A DNA stretch of 64,000 bases from Ligustrum vulgare (taxonomy: Eukaryota > Streptophyta > Magnoliopsida > Lamiales > Oleaceae), in NCBI GenBank assembly GCA_963555705.1, contig OY743184.1, forward strand, positions 29,792,639-29,856,638, written 5' to 3'. A program made the translations under genes and the position numbers. A model generated the notes under the pieces. That model worked only from the letters and a program-made list of their open reading frames with translations, ran no database searches and had not been told where the DNA came from. Of this stretch, positions 1-12,018 are shown piece after piece. Numbering within the stretch: the first letter of the stretch is position 1; each line of letters opens with the position of its first letter.

Positions 1-634
1 TTTCTCCAAAACTCACCAAAATATCTCTAAAATTCACCAATTTTTTCTTGGTTCTTTTACACAAATTCCACTATCTCATTCCATAATCTCTTCTACGATA
101 AAATTGATTCAAGTATAAACGTCAATGTCTTGATACTTGGTTATGAAATGGTTGAACATATGTTGAATAAGCGGTGAAGATATCTTCAAAAATTGAAATA
201 AATCGGACAAGGTTCGATCCCCTGTTCGTTTTTAGAGTTTTTAATCCCTTTTTAGTCTTTGAACCGCCATTTTGTGGATGTAATTTTTTTTCAGTCTGGT
301 CTTCTAATCAAGACCAGGTTCAATTCTTGTTGATTTTCTGGAATTTTAATCCCCTTTTAGATCTCTGATTTATTCAAATAATCTTGTTTAGACACTTTTC
401 ATTTGGTGGGTAGAGGTGTTTTGGAATTAATAAAGTATAATAATTTGACGGAGAGAATGCAATTGCTCTAGAGTTGGCTCCGGACCATAAAAGAGTTGGA
501 GAAGGCGACACAAGACCCGATACTGGTAAAATATTTCTTTATATATGAGCACATACAATGTAATCTGATTTACTACAATTCTTTTGGATGCTCTCTTATA
601 TGTTGAAACTTTTGAAAATGATTGGCATTGAAGT
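1..634. other. No gene recognised
   Basis: AT-rich sequence with only short open frames lacking recognisable similarity. I see no LTR ends, tRNA or conserved coding pattern here. Confidence 0.5.
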
Positions 635-639
635 GGTAT

Positions 640-3105
640 TGTAACGCCCCGAGTTTCGAGACACGCGGGAACGTCACTTTTCTAAATTTTTTAATAAACT
701 TTATTGTGGAATTTGACTAAATATTAAATATCACATTTAATGAATAAAAGTTTAGCGATAATTCAGATTAAATAAAATAATTCGTACAAACTTAATAAAA
801 CTGAGAATTCTTGATAAAATGAAATGATTCTTTCTAAATTCACGACTTTCAAAAATAATATCAAATTTATATTTGTCGCCATTGCCCATCACTCGCCACC
901 GTCACCGAAATCTGCAAAAATGGTTAAAACAACGGGGTGAGCATTTCAAAATGAAATACTGAGTAGACTCAACTCCAATAATTAATCTATAAGATAATTG
1001 GACAAGTAATCATGCAAATAATGTAGTGATATTCTTTTCTTATCCATAAGCATCATAAAATGAGTGCAAATGAACATATTCTTTTCTTGTCTCATGCTAA
1101 CAGATAAGTTATGACGTGCATAACATAAATTCTCAAATTTATCTCATACGAGATATTCTTTTCTTTTCTCATGAAATTAAGCATATAAAATCACACAAAT
1201 CCACATAATCACGTGCAATTATAGTCTAAATCAATTAGTGGGGGCGAGTCTACCTTTAACGTTACGAGTTCTCAAAAATTGGAACGGGAATAGTACGCCA
1301 GCTTCTCAAATCACCAACTGCTTCATCTAACCAAAAAGTAAATTAATTAAATTAGTATTTTTATAAGTTCAAAAGATTTAGAACGCGACAAAATAAAGTT
1401 TGAGGGCTAGATAGGAATTTTGAGAAAACTGAATTTTAAGAATTTTGGGACTGAAATAGTATTTTACGAAAATAAGGGCTAATTCGTAAATTATAAAAAC
1501 ATTTGTAACTAAATTGAAATCATTTTAAAAGAAGGGACTGAAATTAATATATTTCGAAACTTGGGGCTACATGCAAATTTTGAAAACTTAAAATTTATAA
1601 AAAAAAATTTATTTCTCTCTCTCTTTTTGTTAATCAACAGAGAGAGAGAGAGTGAGAATGGACGAAAAAAATGGGAGGGTCGAAGCCCCTCCTCTGGCTT
1701 CCAATCACCAGCGGTAAAGCCGGCGATACCGCAGTCGATGCATGGTGGTGACCGGGGTTTGGGTGGTTGTGGAGAGGAGGGAGATTTGGGCTGGTCTTTG
1801 GCTGCAAAAAATGGAGCTAATCGAGGTTATGTGCTCGGTTTTTTATGGCTCTCCGGCGACGGGACTCCGGTAAATGTTGAGGTAAGTTATGGGTAATGTT
1901 TTTAAATTCGGTTTTGGGTTTGATTTTGGGGATTTGGCTTGGATTTGAGCGTTGGGCAGGGGCGACTTCGAGGGGTGATTTTTGGTGGTGATGAGGGTCG
2001 TGATGGTGGTTGGCTGTGTGTGGTCGTGCTTGGTGGGATCCGATGGTGGTGATGATGATAATGGGTTGTGCAGTGGAGGTGTGTTCGGGGTGTCGCTGCG
2101 GTTGGTCTTGGCCGAGGGTGGTGATGATGAAAAATGGGTGTGCAGTGGAGGTGTGGTCGGTTTAGTGTAGTGGCTAGTGATGGTGTTCGATGCTGAGGCA
2201 ACGTTGTGATGGCCGTGAGTGATTGTAGTGTGATCTGATTGCGAGAGTTGATGATGTGAATATGGGAGGGGCAGTGTCGATGGGCAGTGGTTTGGGAGTT
2301 TTGGTGATGGGGGTAGTTCGGTGCTTTAGTGTGGGGTTGCAGGCGTTGGGTTCGACTGGGAGGGATGGAGGAGGCTGGTTGTGGTGGTGTTGTAAAACCA
2401 TTTCAGTAGAGTGGGAGAGAAAACTATACCAGAAGATCGTTTGGCTTGGGGTGAGTTCGTGTGGGAGGGAGAAAAAAATGGGATATAAGTCATGGTTTGT
2501 TTGCTGAATTTGGTAGATTGTTTGTGTTCATCTGATTGGGATGAATTGCAGGAATTTCAGGATTGTAAATGTCATTTTAGGAAAGTATGAGGGAGAGAAT
2601 CAGGGGTGTGAAGATGGAAGGGGAGGTAGAATTATTGGAAATTAAGGATCATCACTGAAAAGCTGGAGATTGAAATCTGAAAATGGAAGATTGCTGGTGT
2701 TAGTCTGACTGGAAAAATTGCAGGGAAATACTGAGTGATATATGTTATTTTTTAGGGGTAAATTTTATGGAAATGTGGGGAAAAGAATTGTTCATACCAA
2801 TTGGGATTGTGATGAATAGCTAAGTTTGGGGATTAAAGCAATTTAAATTGGACAAGGTTAAAAATGTGGAAATACATGAATTGGGACTTTGAAATCATTA
2901 AAATTTGAATTAATATTTTAATTGGTGACATTGGAATATTATAAATAAGATTCGGAAATTTAAATACGATGAAAATTAATTTAATTCCATTTATAATTTG
3001 GCTAGACTAATACTCTTTTAAATTAAATGGAAAAAGTCGTAGCGACGCGCATTTAAAGTAAAAATATTTTATTTAGAAAGAAAAGGAAAATTCCAGGTTG
3101 CTACA
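640..3105. mobile_element. Solo LTR, probably Ty3/gypsy chromovirus type
   Basis: The segment begins TGTAACGCCCCGAG and ends GTTGCTACA, the TG...CA ends of an LTR. It is flanked by a perfect 5-bp duplication GGTAT at 635-639 and 3,106-3,110. No primer site, polypurine tract or pol coding sequence lies inside, so a solo LTR left by LTR-LTR recombination is the simplest reading. The motif GGGGTGAGCATTTCAAAATG near 935 resembles the short hairpin in the Tekay-like LTR at 43,339-44,340; if that holds, the LTR reads on the minus strand. The inner part (1,680-2,540) is GC/GT-rich with a repeated GTGCAGTGGAGGTGT (about 2,069 and 2,140). The clade assignment is an inference; the boundaries are seen. 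Confidence 0.75.
1613..1652. repeat. (CT)n / (GA)n inverted microsatellite pair
   Basis: A CT run is followed, after about a dozen bases, by a GA run, so the strand can fold into a hairpin. It lies inside the solo LTR. Confidence 0.6.
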
Positions 3106-3110
3106 GGTAT

Positions 3111-3884
3111 AGTTTTGAATTAGCCATGAATCTTGATAATATCTGGCACGGTGATTTTTTATTTATTAAATTTATTTTTCCTATTGACCGTGTTCATGGG
3201 ATGGGAATGAGCAGGAAGCCATAGTTTTTTTGTTCTCTGATCAAGTTCTTAACTTTTCTTTTCAACTTCATACATATTTTTTTCTTCCATTATAACATGT
3301 CGTTGAAGTCCTAAAGCAAGTTTTTTAGGGTAGTTTCTTGTCACTAGACCATCTATTCAATGGACATATGCTAGTTTATTTTCTGCATTTCATTTTTTTA
3401 AAGTCCATTGTATTCAATGAATATGCTAGTTTATTCTCTGCACTATTTTATTCACTTTGCTGAATAGTTCATTCTCTTGTTCTTCTCTCTTCTATTGTTT
3501 TTGCATATTTGAATCAGGTCTCACCAAAAGACAAGCATTAGTAGTTGTTCCGGATAAGGCAACAAATTTTCAGGAATCGTGAAGTGGCACATGGTAGTAT
3601 AGTAAGATGCATAACTTCTGACCTCTTTTTAAATATTTAATTTGGGTTAAAAAATAGCTAGAAGTAGGCACCTTGAGTGATTGTGTGATTGATGGTTAAT
3701 CCACTACACACCATTTTAGTTGAACATCTTATTGTACTCTCAATATAGAATCCTTGATCAGAGCTATATTTTAGTGGCTGAGTTGGTACACAGGTCGTTT
3801 CTTGTTTTAGTCATAAGGGCATATTTGCGTCATGGAAATAATTGGGAATTCACAAATTCTCATGGATTTCAAAATCTAAGCCAC
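3111..3884. other. No gene recognised
   Basis: AT-rich flank between the solo LTR and a MITE-like segment. Short open frames only; no similarity recognised. Confidence 0.4.
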
Positions 3885-4740
3885 TGTTCTCTTTGCTGTT
3901 TTGAGGTCGTTTTTTGTTTTTATTTTCGAAAACGCTAAAAACGCGTTCTCTTTACCATTTTCGAAAATGCATTTTGGAAAACAAAAAAAAAAAAATTGTA
4001 CACAAAACGGAAAACGCCCGAAACATCGTTTTGGGCGTTTTGTGTGTATTTCGACAAAAAATATCCAAAACGCGGAAAACGCGTTTTGGGATTTTTTTTT
4101 ATAGAATTATCTTAATTTAGAACTAAGCTTAATATAAAGTTTTTATTTTTTTATTTTTTTATTTTTTTATTATTTTTTTTAGAATTATCCTAACTTGAAA
4201 CTAAGCCTAAATAAAGTTTTTTTTTTGAGAATTATCCTAACTTGTAACTTAGTTTAAATAAAGTTTTATTGAATTCAATATCAACATTACAAAAAAAAAA
4301 TTAAATGAGAATTCTTGTTGTTATATTTCAAAAAATGCAATGATAAATGGACTCTGGTGGTTTTGAAAGAACTTGCATTTTCTGGATTTTAATAGAAGTA
4401 GAGCTTTCTCAAGTCCCGAACCTGATCAAGCTGTGTTAATATAGACTCTTAATGCTCACATTAGTGGGTTGCATGTAACTATATTTTTAATATATTGTGA
4501 AAGGAAATTTGAGTTGGAGTTAGTAGTATTCTGTAAGCAAATTAATTAAAAATAATTTAAATAGTGTTCTGTAAAATTTCAAACAGAACGTGTTTTCCAG
4601 CTTTTCATTTTCAAAAACAGTTTTCAGAAATGACAAACCAAACGTGTTTTCAGCAAATTTGAAAACAAAAATGAAAACACAAAACACAAAACATTTTCGA
4701 AAATGAAAATACAAAATAAAATACAAACAGAACGGCACCT
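3885..4740. mobile_element. MITE-like segment (possible hAT-type non-autonomous DNA transposon)
   Basis: The left part has TTTTTATTTTCGAAAACG and several GAAAACGCG motifs. The right end reads CATTTTCGAAAATGAAAATA...CAAACAGAACGGCACC, which is roughly the inverse of the left end. The middle is poly-A/T-rich with no coding. Terminal repeats are imperfect and no target duplication could be fixed, so both the class and the boundaries are tentative. It could be two separate small repeats. Confidence 0.3.
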
Positions 4741-4928
4741 AAATATTTACATTTTTAATTTCATTGTAATGTTATTTTATTAGACTGGGAGAATTTAGAT
4801 GTTCTTCATTTTCTAACCAGAAAGAGAGTAGATTATCAAATGAAAACATGTTGATTGAATCCCAGAAGAATTCAATGTTTTTGACAATTTATTTCCTCCA
4901 TTTTCCTTGCATGATTGTCCGAATCCCC

Positions 4929-5192
4929 TGTTAGAAATTTTATGATATGTCAATCCTTATTATTATGGGATTGTGTATTTTTCGAATTTCATAAATATCT
5001 TCTAATTATGTGACCCATATTACGTGTCCTGGTTTAATTAGGTAAACTGCTGAATTAATAGAAACTTGGTTTAATTAGAAGTTTTTCATATTAATACTAC
5101 AAGTTTGATGGACAGTTGAGATTAAAAGACAATAGGAAATTCGCCCCTCTCTACTTATATATACTGAACTCGAATTCCATCATTAGGGTTCA
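4929..5192 (+). repeat. Copia 5' LTR, first part
   Basis: Matches the first half of the LTR at 15,337. It is cut after ATTAGGGTTCA by the nested element. GTTCA (5,188-5,192) is repeated at 9,373-9,377 as that element's target duplication. Confidence 0.9.
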
Positions 5193-5482
5193 TGATGTGA
5201 TCCGGAAAAGGCGTCAAAAATAAGAAATCAAGATACGGGCAATTCAACAATATTCTACATGGGGAAATGAACAAGTTTCGTGTTGGGCTCGAGTCGAGAT
5301 TCAAATCAGATCAATTAATGTCAAAGGATCAGAAAATTGAGCAGAAGCTGACTTACGACCGTAACATTATCAGTGCACAATTTGGGCAGAACAGCGTTTA
5401 CGGCCGTAAGATGATATGATCCGGAAAAGAAACTAAGAACAATGTTATGATTCGGGACGAATCATCTTAAAGGAAGAGGGGA
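5193..5482 (+). repeat. Extra LTR head plus hairpin/purine-tract module at the 5' end
   Basis: Positions 5,193-5,412 repeat the first ~220 bp of the LTR. They are followed by a ~70-bp module containing another LTR-like start (TGATATGATCCGGAAAAG), the hairpin GATTCGGGACGAATC and the purine tract AGGAAGAGGGGA. The regular LTR then starts at 5,483. The 3' LTR of this element lacks the extra head. Confidence 0.8.
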
Positions 5483-6351
5483 TGATGTGATCCGAAAAAG
5501 GCGTCAAAAATAAGAAATCAAGATACGGGCAATTCAACAATATTCTACATGGGAAAATGAACAAGTTTCGTGTTGGGCTCGAGTCGAGATTCAAATTAGA
5601 TCAATTAATGTCAAATAATCAGAAAATTGAGCAGAAGCTGACTTACGACCGTAACATTATCAGTGCACAATTTGGGCAGAACAGCGTTTACGGCCGTAAC
5701 TTTGGTTCTCACGGCTGTAACATGGAATTTCACGGCCGTAACATCAATCTTCATGGCCGTAACTAATATTGAGACATTTTGATTAGAGAAAGGACTTACG
5801 GCCGTAAGTCCGACTTTTACGGCCGTAAGCGGCGCGAATCAGATTTTCGGCATTTTTAGTATTTCAGTTGATTTGTATTTCCTTTATTTGGTTTTTAATT
5901 CTTTTTCCAATTTTGGTTATTTTAGTTGTTTTATCTATTTTAGCATAATTAGAATTCTATTCATAGTCAATTAGCGACTAGGGTTTATTTTGCCTATTTA
6001 TATGCTTTTCCATTCAATGTAAAACCAGAATATTTTTTATGAATAAAATTATTGAGTGTTTTTACTCTCTCTAAAGGTGAGGATTTTCCCTTTAAGCAAC
6101 GAACTTATCAAGATTCAAATCTTGTGGCGTTCAAAACAATTGAACTTATCAAGGATCTGGACATTCCTTGTGGCGTTCCCCTTTTGTGGTTCTTATCTCC
6201 GCATCGTAACGGGCCTCGGGTTTAATATACCCTTGGTTCTTGCATCGTGAGGTCGGGGTTGCATTGTTATCGTCCGTTCCAACCTGGATTCGGAACTTTC
6301 CAAGCGTTATTCCGCGAGTTACGACGAGGACCCCCTCCCGGGTTCTCATCA
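5483..6351 (+). repeat. 5' LTR of the non-autonomous element
   Basis: Starts TGATGTGATCCG and ends CCGGGTTCTCATCA. It is matched by 8,525-9,372. It contains seven copies of an ACGGCCGTAA-type motif between about 5,641 and 5,832, some mutated to ACGACCGT, ACGGCTGT or ATGGCCGT. Confidence 0.88.
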
Positions 6352-6961
6352 TATGGTATCAGAGCCGGACTCTGGATTCAGGTTTTGTTTTTCTATTCTA
6401 TCCAGTTTGATTTTGTGTTTTTATCATTGAGTCTACACAAAATCATCCATATCTTGTTCTTCGTGTCAGTAAAACTTTTTCGTTATTTGATCCATACAAA
6501 AAATCCATCAAAAATTCAATCTTGTTTATTTTATTCGATTCTTATCCAAATCCTGTCCCGTTTGTTTTGTTGCGTTCGTGTCAAATTTTTGGATTTTATT
6601 AAAAAAAAAAATTATTTTTATTAATTCCGAAAATTCATCATAATTCAAAAAAAAAAAAAAGTCACTCCGAAATTCAAGAACCACTTTCTTGAATTTCCTT
6701 AAATTTTTGATAATTCCTTACCTTCCAAGTCAAATTAAAATTCTTGATATTCTTTCCTTTCTAGTCAAAATTCAAGAACCACTTTCTTGAATTTCTACAA
6801 TATTCTTGAGTTTCTTTCCTCTCGAGTCAAATTCAAGAACAACATTAAATTCTTGATATTGTTTTCCTTTTCGAGTCAACATTAAATTCCTTCTTGATAT
6901 TTGTCAATATCTGGACCCACTTATTTTCAGTCTCTCAAATATTTGAAAGTTACATAAAGGG
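6352..6961 (+). other. Primer-binding site and untranslated leader
   Basis: TGGTATCAGAGCCGG (about 6,354) follows the LTR and fits the 3' end of plant initiator tRNA-Met. The leader has A-runs and repeats of the inverted pair TTCAAGAA/TTCTTGAA (about 6,675-6,700 and 6,770-6,795), inside units of roughly 90 bp ending in T-rich TTCCTTTC(T/G)AGTCAA. Confidence 0.7.
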
Positions 6962-8287
6962 ATGAATTATGAGTTCGATCCTACCTTCCAGACTAGGTGT
7001 CATGTGGGCAGTAAAGTGTGCAATATTATTATTGATAAGGAGTATTATTGCGATCTGGAAAGTACCACCATGGTTGAGGAGTTGGGCTTACCTTTACTAC
7101 CACATCTCAATCCTTATAGGCTGACATGGTTAAAGGAGTGTGGGCAGGTAAATGTAACCCACTGGGGTTATGGTGAAATTGTCACTTGGAAGATATAGCG
7201 ATGAATTGTGGTGTGATGTGGTGCCTCTAGAATCTTGTGACATCTTGTTGAGTAGATCGTGAAAGTGTGAGAGGAAAGCAGTCTATGATAAGCGCAGGAA
7301 TATATATAAATTTGTTAAGGATGGGAAAAGTATTAAGCTTATGCCGTTAACCCCTGAACAAATACTTGAAGAGAAAGTATTGCGAGAAAAGAGGGATGAG
7401 CAAAGAAAATTCAGAGATGATGAATGGAGTATGAAGGCTGAATTCATGGAGATGGCCAAGAAATTAATACAGCTAAATAAAGAGATGAAGGCACAAGAGG
7501 CTAGAAAAAAGTTAGCCGAGTTGCAAGAGAGAGAAAGGGGAATAGAGGAGGTAGTTAAATTACAAGAAAAGCCTTTGGATATGATTGTTAAGAAGGAGTG
7601 AGACTTGAGGAACGAGTTAGAAGATAAGAATTTATGAGTGTTGAGGAGGTGCCTAATCATATCGATAAAATTATTTATGAGGTGGTGCATGAGCAAAAGC
7701 ATGAGAAATTAAGAGAGGTGATTGAGCCCAGAAATTTAGAAGTGGAGGTTGAGTGTGCGAAAAAAGAAATTGAAGCAGTTGATCAAACTCCGAGTCTTGA
7801 AGTACAAAATAAAATTGTGGAAGAGAAGATTGAAAATAACATTGTTGACAATGATAGGAATGAATTGGAAGTTGGGGTAGAAGTTCAACATTTGAATGTT
7901 GAAATTGTCAATAAAAATATTGAAGATGTGGTTGAATGTGAAAAATTAGAAGAAGTGGTTGAGAAAAAAGAAGAGAATGAGCAAGAAAGTATATTGACTT
8001 TTGGAGGCGATGAGAAGGGCCTCGTGGTGGGAAAAAAAGTTGTGGAGATTTTGTACCATGAGTACAAGGATCCATACCTTGTGCATGGAGACGCTAACAT
8101 TTCCCTCCCCATTTTTTTTAAATGTTTCTTGCAGGTTTATTGTGCATGGAAGTTTGATTTCCATCAACCTTGGTCAATTCCCCTCGTGTTTCAATACCTT
8201 CTTGTCTACAAATTGGAGGAGCATCATTTATTGAATGCATGTCAGGGAATCGAAAATTTTCTGTTTGATCCAGGAGGTACAATTTGA
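6962..8287 (+). pseudogene. Broken copy of the protease-derived ORF
   Basis: Starts with the same residues as the intact ORF at 62,089 (MNYEFDPTFQTRCHVGSK) and aligns along its whole length. The reading frame is lost after codon ~70 by an indel near 7,160. A TGA stands in the place of a Trp codon near 7,260, and a further shift or stop occurs at about 7,600. The C-terminal part (7,634-8,287) is again open and ends in the conserved HEYKDPYLVHGDANISLPIF...FDPGG block. The acidic Glu/Lys-rich middle is conserved in composition but has indels. This is a defective relative and gives a useful second sample of the family. Confidence 0.85.
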
Positions 8288-8524
8288 TTTTTCAAGAACA
8301 ACACCATGATTCGGGACGAATCATCCTAAAGAATGAGGGAATGGTACGAATCAGGGTGGGCTTGACGGGAAAATCTATAATTCAAGCCAAAACAAGAAGT
8401 CAAGCAGGTTCGGAGAACGTCAGATCAAACATTGCTTGTAAGAAGAAGGTTCGAGGCTAAACCAAGTGAGCAAGCCAAGAACAGCTTTATGATTCGGGAC
8501 GAATCATCTTAAAGGAAGAGAGGA
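8288..8524 (+). other. Internal 3' end with two hairpins and polypurine tract
   Basis: GATTCGGGACGAATC occurs at about 8,311 and again at about 8,491; each is followed by ATCNTAAAG and a purine-rich run. The second run, AGGAAGAGAGGA, directly precedes the 3' LTR and is the likely primer for plus-strand synthesis. Confidence 0.65.
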
Positions 8525-9372
8525 TGATATGATCCGGAAAAGGCGTCAAAAATAAGAAATCAAGATACGGGCAATTCAACAATATTCGACATGGGAAAAT
8601 GAACAAGTTTCGTGTTGGGCTCGAGTCGAGATTCAAATCAGATCAATTAATGTCAAATGATCAGAAAATTGAGCAGAAGCTGACTTACGACCGTAACATT
8701 ATCAGTGCACAATTTGGGCAGAACAGCGTTTAAGGCCGTAACTTTGGTTCTCACGGCCGTAACATCAATCTTCATGGCCGTAACTAATATTGAGACATTT
8801 TGATTAGAGAAAGGACTTACGGCCGTAAGTCCGACTTTTACGGCCGTAAGCGGCGCGAATCAGATTTTCGGGATTTTTAGTATTTCAGTTGATTTGTATT
8901 TCCTTTATTTGGTTTTTAATTCTTTTTCCAATTTTGGTTATTTTAGTTGTTTTATCTATTTTAGCATAATTAGAATTCTATTCAGAGTCAGTTAGCGACT
9001 AGAGTTTATTTTGCCTATTTATATGCTTTTCCATTCAATGTAAAACCAGAATATTTTTTATGAATAAAATTATTGAGTGTTTTTACTCTCTCTAAAGGTG
9101 AGGATTTTCCCTTTAAACAACGAACTTATCAAGATTCAAATCTTGTGGCGTTCAAAACAATTGAACTTATCAAGGATCTGGACATTCCTTGTGACGTTCC
9201 CCCTTTGTGGTTCTTATCTCCCCATCGTAATGGGTCTCGGGTCTAATATACCCCTGGTTCTTGCATCGTGATTTCGGGGTTGCATTGTTATCGTCCGTTC
9301 CAACATGGATTCGGAACTTTCCAAGCGTTATTCCGCGAGTTACGACGAGGACCCCCTCCCGGGTTCTCATCA
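8525..9372 (+). repeat. 3' LTR of the non-autonomous element
   Basis: Starts TGATATGATCCGG and ends TTCTCATCA just before the GTTCA duplication. It contains six ACGGCCGTAA-type motifs between about 8,690 and 8,850 and lacks one 21-bp unit present in the 5' LTR. Confidence 0.88.
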
Positions 9373-9377
9373 GTTCA

Positions 9378-9604
9378 ACTTATGAAATACAACTAAAGGC
9401 TTAGGTTAAGAGAGAGAAGGTGAATTTAAAATCAATATTTTCTTCAAAATTCAATTAAAGATGTGACAGGATCTCATAACTTTCTATATTATTGCTATGG
9501 ATTCTGGTATGTTTTATAATTCACAATAATTAATTTTATGGTCAGTATCCTAAATCGAAATCAACTTTAGGTCTATATGTTTCGTATTAAGATTATAGTT
9601 TACA
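9378..9604 (+). repeat. Copia 5' LTR, second part
   Basis: Continues the copia LTR from ACTTATGAAATACAAC to AGTTTACA and matches the second half of 15,337-15,826. Confidence 0.88.
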
Positions 9605-11100
9605 TGTGGTATCAAAGTAATGCTTGGACTATAATAATTAGTTTTGTGTATGAATAAATCAGATCAATCATCACGCTGATTATCAGATTTATGTTTATGT
9701 GAATATGACATATATTTTCAGAAATATTAATTTTGGATTATGCATCGATATGGTTATTACTTATTACAATTACGTAATCGAATTGATATGTTTACTTCCA
9801 ATAGACTTACTACCTCAAAAATTTCTGTCGAATTTTGTATATAGATTTTAAGGTTTTGGTGTTCGATTAAAATATGGATTTTGCTATATTGTGTATGGAT
9901 GAATTCTAGTAATGGAAAATTGATTTTTGAGTTGGGTATATTGGTTGGATTGTATTTGGATTTTGTCGGTTTGACTATGGCCGGATGGAGACACTGCCGC
10001 GGCCGGCCCTACGGATACGAGTAGGCGCACAGCGTCGCGATTGACTGTGCGCGGCACTGAGGTGAACAGAGATGGAAAAAGATCATAGATGGGGTGTCGC
10101 GACAGCGCGCACCTCTGCTGTTCGCGTTGCTCGCGATGGGTTTCCAGCGTCACTACGCACGTCACTGTGTTCTTGAATGCAGCATTTGAAATGGCTCTGC
10201 AGGCGGGTGAAACCCTAGCTATGGCACCGTAATCTCCAAGTTCAAGAATGCGGCAACAGTTAGGGTTTCCAAACCCTAGCTGCTGCATTTTTGGACCCAG
10301 GGGCGTCAGTCAAAAATTTGAAGTCTTCAGGGTATGTTATGCAATTTTGGATAATTATGCTTATTTTCACCTCCAGTCCTCCTTGTTTGTTGTGAATAAA
10401 ATTTAAAACCCTAAAGTTATAAAATCTTTTAAGTTAGCCCTTTAGATTTCTGAATTTATTAAATCAGCCCCTGGCGTTATGTATTTATTTGTGTTAGGCT
10501 CTTTGAAGTTCTGGATTTCCTATTTCAGTCCATAAAGTTTGAAAATATTTAGTCCCTAAAGTCTAAACATTTTCAAATTGGACCTTAAGGTTTGAAGAAC
10601 TTATCGATTTGGCAAATATTATTATTCTGTCGATATTAATGATATGTTATATGCTTCTATTAATTTATGCATAAGATTTGAACTATAATATACATATTAT
10701 ACTAAATTGATAATCACCACATTGGTTTTAGTTTAGTACATACATATTGTTATCCTGTGTGACATTCATATTATTGGTTGGTGTTCACCACAGTGGACTC
10801 ATATTATGTCGATGAATGTTAGACTAAGTAATATCACTGTTAATTTAATTACTTGCCTTATGCGTTACCCACAGGTATACCATGCATTAATAGTAGAATA
10901 AACGTTACGGGGCTGATTTATTTCTACAATTAAGCAAGTGTGGGATATCCACAGATACCATACTTGTTTGATTGTTAGTTTTGATCACTCACTTATGAAT
11001 AAATCTTGGTCATGTATGTTTATTGTGTTTATAACTCAAAGATTAAATGTAGTGACATTGTTTCAATAATGCAGTTCCACATCTTGCCCAACTTAATACA
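9605..11100 (+). other. Copia primer site and long untranslated leader
   Basis: TGGTATCAAAGTAATGC (about 9,607) is a degraded tRNA-iMet primer site. The following 1.5 kb before gag is long for copia. It holds a GC-rich island (about 9,980-10,300) with no recognisable protein on either strand, then AT-rich sequence. The island may be captured or a separate repeat; nothing more can be supported. Confidence 0.5.
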
Positions 11101-12018
11101 TATATCAACTTTGTTCCTGAACTGATAGAACTAACTACTCGAAGTGGAAGGAGCATGTTAAGTTCAGTTTGGGGGTTCTTGATATTGATTTAGCTCTTAC
11201 TGTGGACAAGCATGCTGATCTTACTGCTTCGTCAATAGGAGATGAGTTAAAGGCTTCAATACTTGGAATAGAGCCAACAAACTGTGCTTGAAATTCTTGT
11301 GCCCAACCACTGCTTGTAACATTAAATCTTCCATCAAAGAAACCGAGATAGCTAAGGAATATTTATCTACCATAACTGAACGCTTTAAGATTGCTGATAA
11401 AGCAATTGCTGGAAAACTTATGGTTGAACTCACCACAACCTGTTTTGATGGCTCCAAAACTATGCAACAACATGTACTTGACATAACTAATCTGGATGCA
11501 AAATTAGGCAAATTGGGCATAACAGTGGCTGATTCGTTCCTAGTCCAATTTATCTAAACTCATTGCCTCAACAGTATGGTCCTTTTCAAATTCATTATAG
11601 CACGATTAAGGATATGTGGAATGTGAATGAATTGACCAACAAGCTGGTTCAGGAAGAGGCTCGAATTAAGCAGCAGTGTGGTCATACTGCTCAAGCAAAT
11701 TACATGGTTCATAATAATGGGAAGAACAAATTCATAAAACGAATTGGGAAGGGCATTAAGAAGGGCCCATCCAATGAATCAGACCGACCTGTACTGAAGA
11801 AAGCTAAGAAGGATGACAAGTGCCACTTTTGTAAAAAAGGTGGACACATTCAAAAGGATTGCTTGAAACACAAGACTTGGTTCGAAAAGAAGGGTAAGCC
11901 TTTGACTTTTGTATGTTTCGAATCAAATTTTGTTGAAGCACCTTCTAATACTTGGTGGATTGATCCTGGTTCTAATGTTCATGTTTCAAACTCGATGCAG
12001 GGATTCCTTACAACCTAG
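11101..12018 (+). pseudogene. gag: Copia gag and start of protease, degenerate
   Basis: An N-terminal copia gag segment (WKEHVKFSLGVLDIDLAL, around 11,140) runs into a stop near 11,290. It resumes as a UBN2-type gag region (KETEIAKEYLSTITERF). A zinc knuckle CHFCKKGGHIQKDC (C-X2-C-X4-H-X4-C) lies at about 11,820-11,860. The protease start TWWIDPGSNVHVSNS follows, with P in place of the Ser or Thr expected in the active-site Asp-Ser/Thr-Gly. Frame changes occur near 11,560 and 12,018. Confidence 0.85.

Larger units (their letters stand above)
5193..9372 (+). mobile_element. Non-autonomous LTR retrotransposon (relative of the CRM-like elements at 51-64 kb), older copy
   Basis: The insertion begins TGATGTGATCCGG, ends TTCTCATCA, and is flanked by a perfect GTTCA duplication (5,188-5,192 and 9,373-9,377). 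It has an LTR pair (5,483-6,351 and 8,525-9,372), a primer site for tRNA-iMet, and a 2.2-kb interior with only a broken copy of a protease-derived ORF. There is no reverse transcriptase or integrase. The 5' end is extended by an extra 290 bp. By eye the LTRs differ at about 2-3 percent of sites plus a 21-bp indel, so it is older than the related copy at 60,655. Confidence 0.88.

Noticed and set aside
1561..2507. Several overlapping open frames (including a His/Pro-rich one on the minus strand) in a GC/GT-rich block
   Set aside because: Low-complexity composition inside a solo LTR; no domain or conserved pattern on either strand.
3489..3620. Possible exon after GAATCAG|GTCTCACC
   Set aside because: No open frame of meaningful length and no match to the NFRKB-like protein or another family.
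9884..10288. 134-codon minus-strand frame in the copia leader
   Set aside because: No similarity recognised, antisense to the element, and explained by the local GC-rich block.
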